Of a stretch of DNA of 59,422 nucleotides, positions 57,054 through 59,422 are shown in pieces (position 1 is the stretch's first letter; each line of letters begins with the position of its first letter). The stretch lies in NCBI RefSeq assembly GCF_003011925.2, contig NZ_PXXU01000019.1, positions 1-59,422 of the forward strand, given 5' to 3'. This DNA is from Nitrosomonas supralitoralis (GTDB lineage: Bacteria; Pseudomonadota; Gammaproteobacteria; Burkholderiales; Nitrosomonadaceae). Below the pieces are notes generated by a model, which was not told where the DNA came from, ran no database searches, and saw only the letters and a list, made by a program, of their open reading frames with translations. The position numbers were made by a program, and so were the translations under genes.

Positions 57054-57228
57054 TTATCGCTTAGCAGTTATCACGGTTCCGATTTTGATATCCTCTTCAA
57101 ATCCTCGAACAAAAAACATATTAAGCAAGTGATGAGAAGCATCAAGCCATAGTTTTTTATCCGCCCTTTGCATAGCAAAGGGTGGATTATCGAAGCATGA
57201 TTCAGGTGCAACTAATACGTATTTTTCA
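57054..57228 (-). pseudogene. Unrecognised gene remnant
   Basis: An open minus-strand frame without start codon reads EKYVLVAPESCFDNPPFAMQ and ends GFEEDIKIGTVITAKR-stop. It looks coding but matched no family I could name. It begins just where the ChrB-like frame ends, so a deletion has probably joined two genes. Confidence 0.35.
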
Positions 57229-57504
57229 ATGAAGTGGAATTTCTAATAACTCCAGTAAATCCTGTAGTGCTGGATTTGTTAATTCATATTTTTTTAGAAA
57301 CATAACAAAACTGCATTCATCACCTACATGAGACAATTCTACATTCGGCACATCATATGGGATAGCCCCGCTAATTTCGGCTTCGGCTATTACACGATCG
57401 CCAGAAACAAACAAAAATTCAGGATCTTTGTCGATAAAACGGGTTATCAACCAAGGACAAGCAATCCGATCAATTTTTGGACACTCACGAGTAATTCATT
57501 TCAT
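57226..57504 (-). pseudogene. ChrB-like chromate resistance protein, broken
   Basis: ATG 57504 reads MK-stop-ITRECPKIDRIACPW, then LITRFIDKDPEFLFV and GAIPYDVPNVELSHVGDECSF. The family normally starts MKWITRERPKIDRIACPWLI, so the Trp codon TGG has become TGA (57498-57496). The C-terminus is also lost after LTNPALQDLL. A shorter product from ATG 57450 is possible but would lack the conserved start. It follows chrA after 9 bases. Confidence 0.75.
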
Positions 57505-57513
57505 AGTATTACC

Positions 57514-58872
57514 TCACAGGAAGGTCTTTAGGATCAGGCCAATGACTGCACAGGCCGCAATGACTTCAATTACATTGCGCTTAAAGCGAAGTAGTGCGAT
57601 AGCAGCCACTAGGGTGATCAAAGCTGATGCCCAATCGAATGCGCCGGTAAAACCCTGCGGCCATAAAACATAATAACCGAAGAATATGGCTAAGTTCAGG
57701 ATGACACCAACAACAGCTACCGAGATCGCAGTTAGGGGCGCAGTAAATTTTAAGTCACCGTGTGTAGATTCCACCAGAGGACCGCCAGCGAGAATAAAAA
57801 TGAAAGATGGTAGGAATGTAAACCATACCACTAGAATTGCCGCCACTGTTCCAGCCAGAAATAACATATCCGGACCGAATAAGGCTTTTACATAGCCGCC
57901 GATGAACGCAACGAAAGCCACCACCATGATCAGGGGGCCGGGTGTAGCTTCGCCGAGTGCCAAACCGTCAATCATTTGCGCTGGTGTGAGCCATCCGTAA
58001 AACCCAACCGCACCTTGATAAATGTATGGTAATACCGCATAAGCACCACCAAAAGTTAGCAAAGCAGCTTTAGTAAAGAACCATCCCATCTGCGTTAGGG
58101 TGTGATCCCATCCATAATTTGCAGTCAGAAGTGTCATGGGTAGTAGCCATAACAATCCACCAATCATAGCCACCTTGATTAATCGTGACCAAAGAAAGCG
58201 GGCATGTTCTGGTGTTGGCGTGTGGTCATCGATGAACGCAGCGCCATAAGACTTGTTTGTTGTTCCGTGTCCGCCACCTACCTTAAAACTATTTGGATCA
58301 ATACGTCCGCCAACATAGCCGATCAATGCTGCGCTGGCAACAATAATCGGAAATGGAACGTTTAATGCGAAGATGGCAACAAATGAAGCTGCTGCAATGG
58401 CCCATAGTAGATTATTCTTAAGTGTGCGTGAACCAAGGCGATATACAGCTTGTACTACGATGGCGGTTACTGCCGGTTTTATGCCATAAAATAAACCGGC
58501 GACCAGCGAAACATCGCCAAATGCGATATAAATCCACGAGAGTGCAATCAGAATGAACAAAGAAGGTAATACAAACAGGACTCCGGCAATAATTCCACCC
58601 CAAGTGCGGTGCATCAACCAGCCGATGTATACTGCAAGTTGTTGAGCTTCCGGGCCTGGTAACATCATACAATAGTTGAGTGCATGCAGAAATCGCCGTT
58701 CTGAAATCCAGTGCAAACGTTCGACTAAATCCTGATGCATGATGGCAATTTGTCCGGCTGGTCCACCAAAACTGATAAAACCCAGTTTTAACCAATACCA
58801 GAAAGCTTGCGAGAGAGTAACCTGCACAGGCAATATATTATTATTAGAATCGTGTTGCTTTGATACGTCCAT
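57514..58872 (-). CDS. chrA: Chromate transporter ChrA, two-domain type
   Basis: CHR-family exporter of 452 residues with two homologous membrane domains. Domain 1 contains LKLGFISFGGPAGQIAIMHQDLV and NYCMMLPGPEAQQLAVYIGWL; domain 2 contains ALLTFGGAYAVLPYIYQGAV and DGLALGEATPGPLIMVVAFVAF. It expels chromate from the cytoplasm. GGAGAAGC precedes the ATG. The associated ChrB-like gene downstream is broken. Confidence 0.93.
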   Translation of the reverse strand: MDVSKQHDSNNNILPVQVTLSQAFWYWLKLGFISFGGPAGQIAIMHQDLVERLHWISERRFLHALNYCMMLPGPEAQQLAVYIGWLMHRTWGGIIAGVLFVLPSLFILIALSWIYIAFGDVSLVAGLFYGIKPAVTAIVVQAVYRLGSRTLKNNLLWAIAAASFVAIFALNVPFPIIVASAALIGYVGGRIDPNSFKVGGGHGTTNKSYGAAFIDDHTPTPEHARFLWSRLIKVAMIGGLLWLLPMTLLTANYGWDHTLTQMGWFFTKAALLTFGGAYAVLPYIYQGAVGFYGWLTPAQMIDGLALGEATPGPLIMVVAFVAFIGGYVKALFGPDMLFLAGTVAAILVVWFTFLPSFIFILAGGPLVESTHGDLKFTAPLTAISVAVVGVILNLAIFFGYYVLWPQGFTGAFDWASALITLVAAIALLRFKRNVIEVIAACAVIGLILKTFL

Positions 58873-59422
58873 TGCTTCTCCTTGGAATTAATTATCCAAT
58901 ATAGGAGCAGTCCTTGGACGAAAGTCGTCTTGAGGCGGGGAGGCTGCTTTATCCCCAATTCCGGCTATTGTCTACGTATCAGTAAGGAAAAGCAATAGGA
59001 TACGAAGACCTACTATAGGATTGAGCTTTCGTAATGATGAACACTATGCTTGACATCGTGTGAAGTGCTAGTGTGAAGTGCTAGTGTGAAGTGCTAGTGT
59101 GAAGTGCTATGAACCTAAAAAGGTTCAATCCAAGTGGATTGTAACAAAAGCAAATTTACTGAAAGCCTTATAAAACTAATTTGGCACTTTCTTATATCTT
59201 GTCATTGGACTAATGGAGATTTCAAGCAGTGCCGGAGTAATGTGATGCCGTTAAACTAGATTGATTCTTTCAGTTAATTGATTTTTATCATTCTAGCTTC
59301 ATATGGTTCGGATTTTTATATCCCAAGTATGAGAGCAGACCGTGGTGGTTGTGTAAGAATGCTGGCAATGAGCTTAGTGATGTGCTTTATAATCGCACTA
59401 AGCGGTATACAAGGTTTAAATA
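58873..59422. other. Intergenic right end of window
   Basis: About 550 bases upstream of chrA. Apart from the 13-bp tandem repeat no gene or RNA was recognised. Confidence 0.45.
59058..59109. repeat. Four perfect copies of a 13-bp tandem repeat
   Basis: The unit GTGTGAAGTGCTA is repeated four times without change. It lies about 190 bases upstream of chrA in non-coding DNA. Copy number is likely variable between strains. Confidence 0.93.

Noticed and set aside
57164..57182. Hairpin CCCTTTGC/GCAAAGGG as a terminator
   Set aside because: No T-tract follows on either strand and it lies within a coding-like remnant.
59058..59109. CRISPR-like repeat
   Set aside because: Units are 13 bp and directly adjacent with no spacers; no cas genes are present in the window.

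Overview
The window reads as chromosome of a betaproteobacterial ammonia oxidiser close to Nitrosomonas. This is an inference, not a proof. The supports are a periplasmic copper nitrite reductase of the type found in these bacteria (50370-51470), core genes in betaproteobacterial style, and a background GC of roughly 40-45 percent by eye. No rRNA, tRNA or CRISPR array was recognised.

Layout. 1-420: decayed IS3-family element cut by the window edge. 721-7500: tilS, accA, periplasmic methionine sulfoxide reductases B and A, a ribosomal oxygenase, a DUF2325 protein, bacterioferritin and hemP behind a textbook Fur box. 7760-12000: a copper/cytochrome locus (multicopper oxidase, then a SCO-cytochrome c fusion) in which both genes carry one in-frame stop codon inside an otherwise open frame. 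12500-19000: a protein with two J-like domains, a zinc ribbon and a PilZ domain; then a persulfide/sulfide detoxification locus (MBL hydrolase, two YeeE/YedE halves, BigR-like ArsR regulator, a TauE/SafE pseudogene, a DUF442 phosphatase-like protein) into which a GC-rich catalase gene with a tetranucleotide repeat in its leader appears to have been inserted. 19100-25430: Ca2+-type P-ATPase, Na+/Ca2+ exchanger, aminopeptidase, secreted thermonuclease. 25791-32427: the Mla phospholipid-transport operon, a second ABC exporter, a BolA protein, DjlA and a glutathione S-transferase-like protein.

32435-37050 is the most unusual part: a decayed integron. Two separate remnants, each an attI-like site plus the start of an integron integrase gene, lie about 700 bases apart. 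Running leftward on the minus strand from the first is a cassette array with recognisable attC sites. Its cargo is almost all nuclease-like: a GIY-YIG protein overlapping a PD-(D/E)XK-like protein, an Mrr-type restriction enzyme, a truncated PD-(D/E)XK protein at the second attI, and two small ORFs. A defence role is plausible but is inference.

37156-57000 returns to housekeeping: HrpA helicase, FtsH, a cyclophilin, glutathione synthesis genes divergent from a Kef-like antiporter, nirK, apt, mpl and gluQ. It ends with a short operon for an NDH-2-like flavoprotein, a SRPBCC protein and a short LOV blue-light receptor domain. The right end holds a chromate transporter, a broken ChrB-like gene and a 13-bp tandem repeat.
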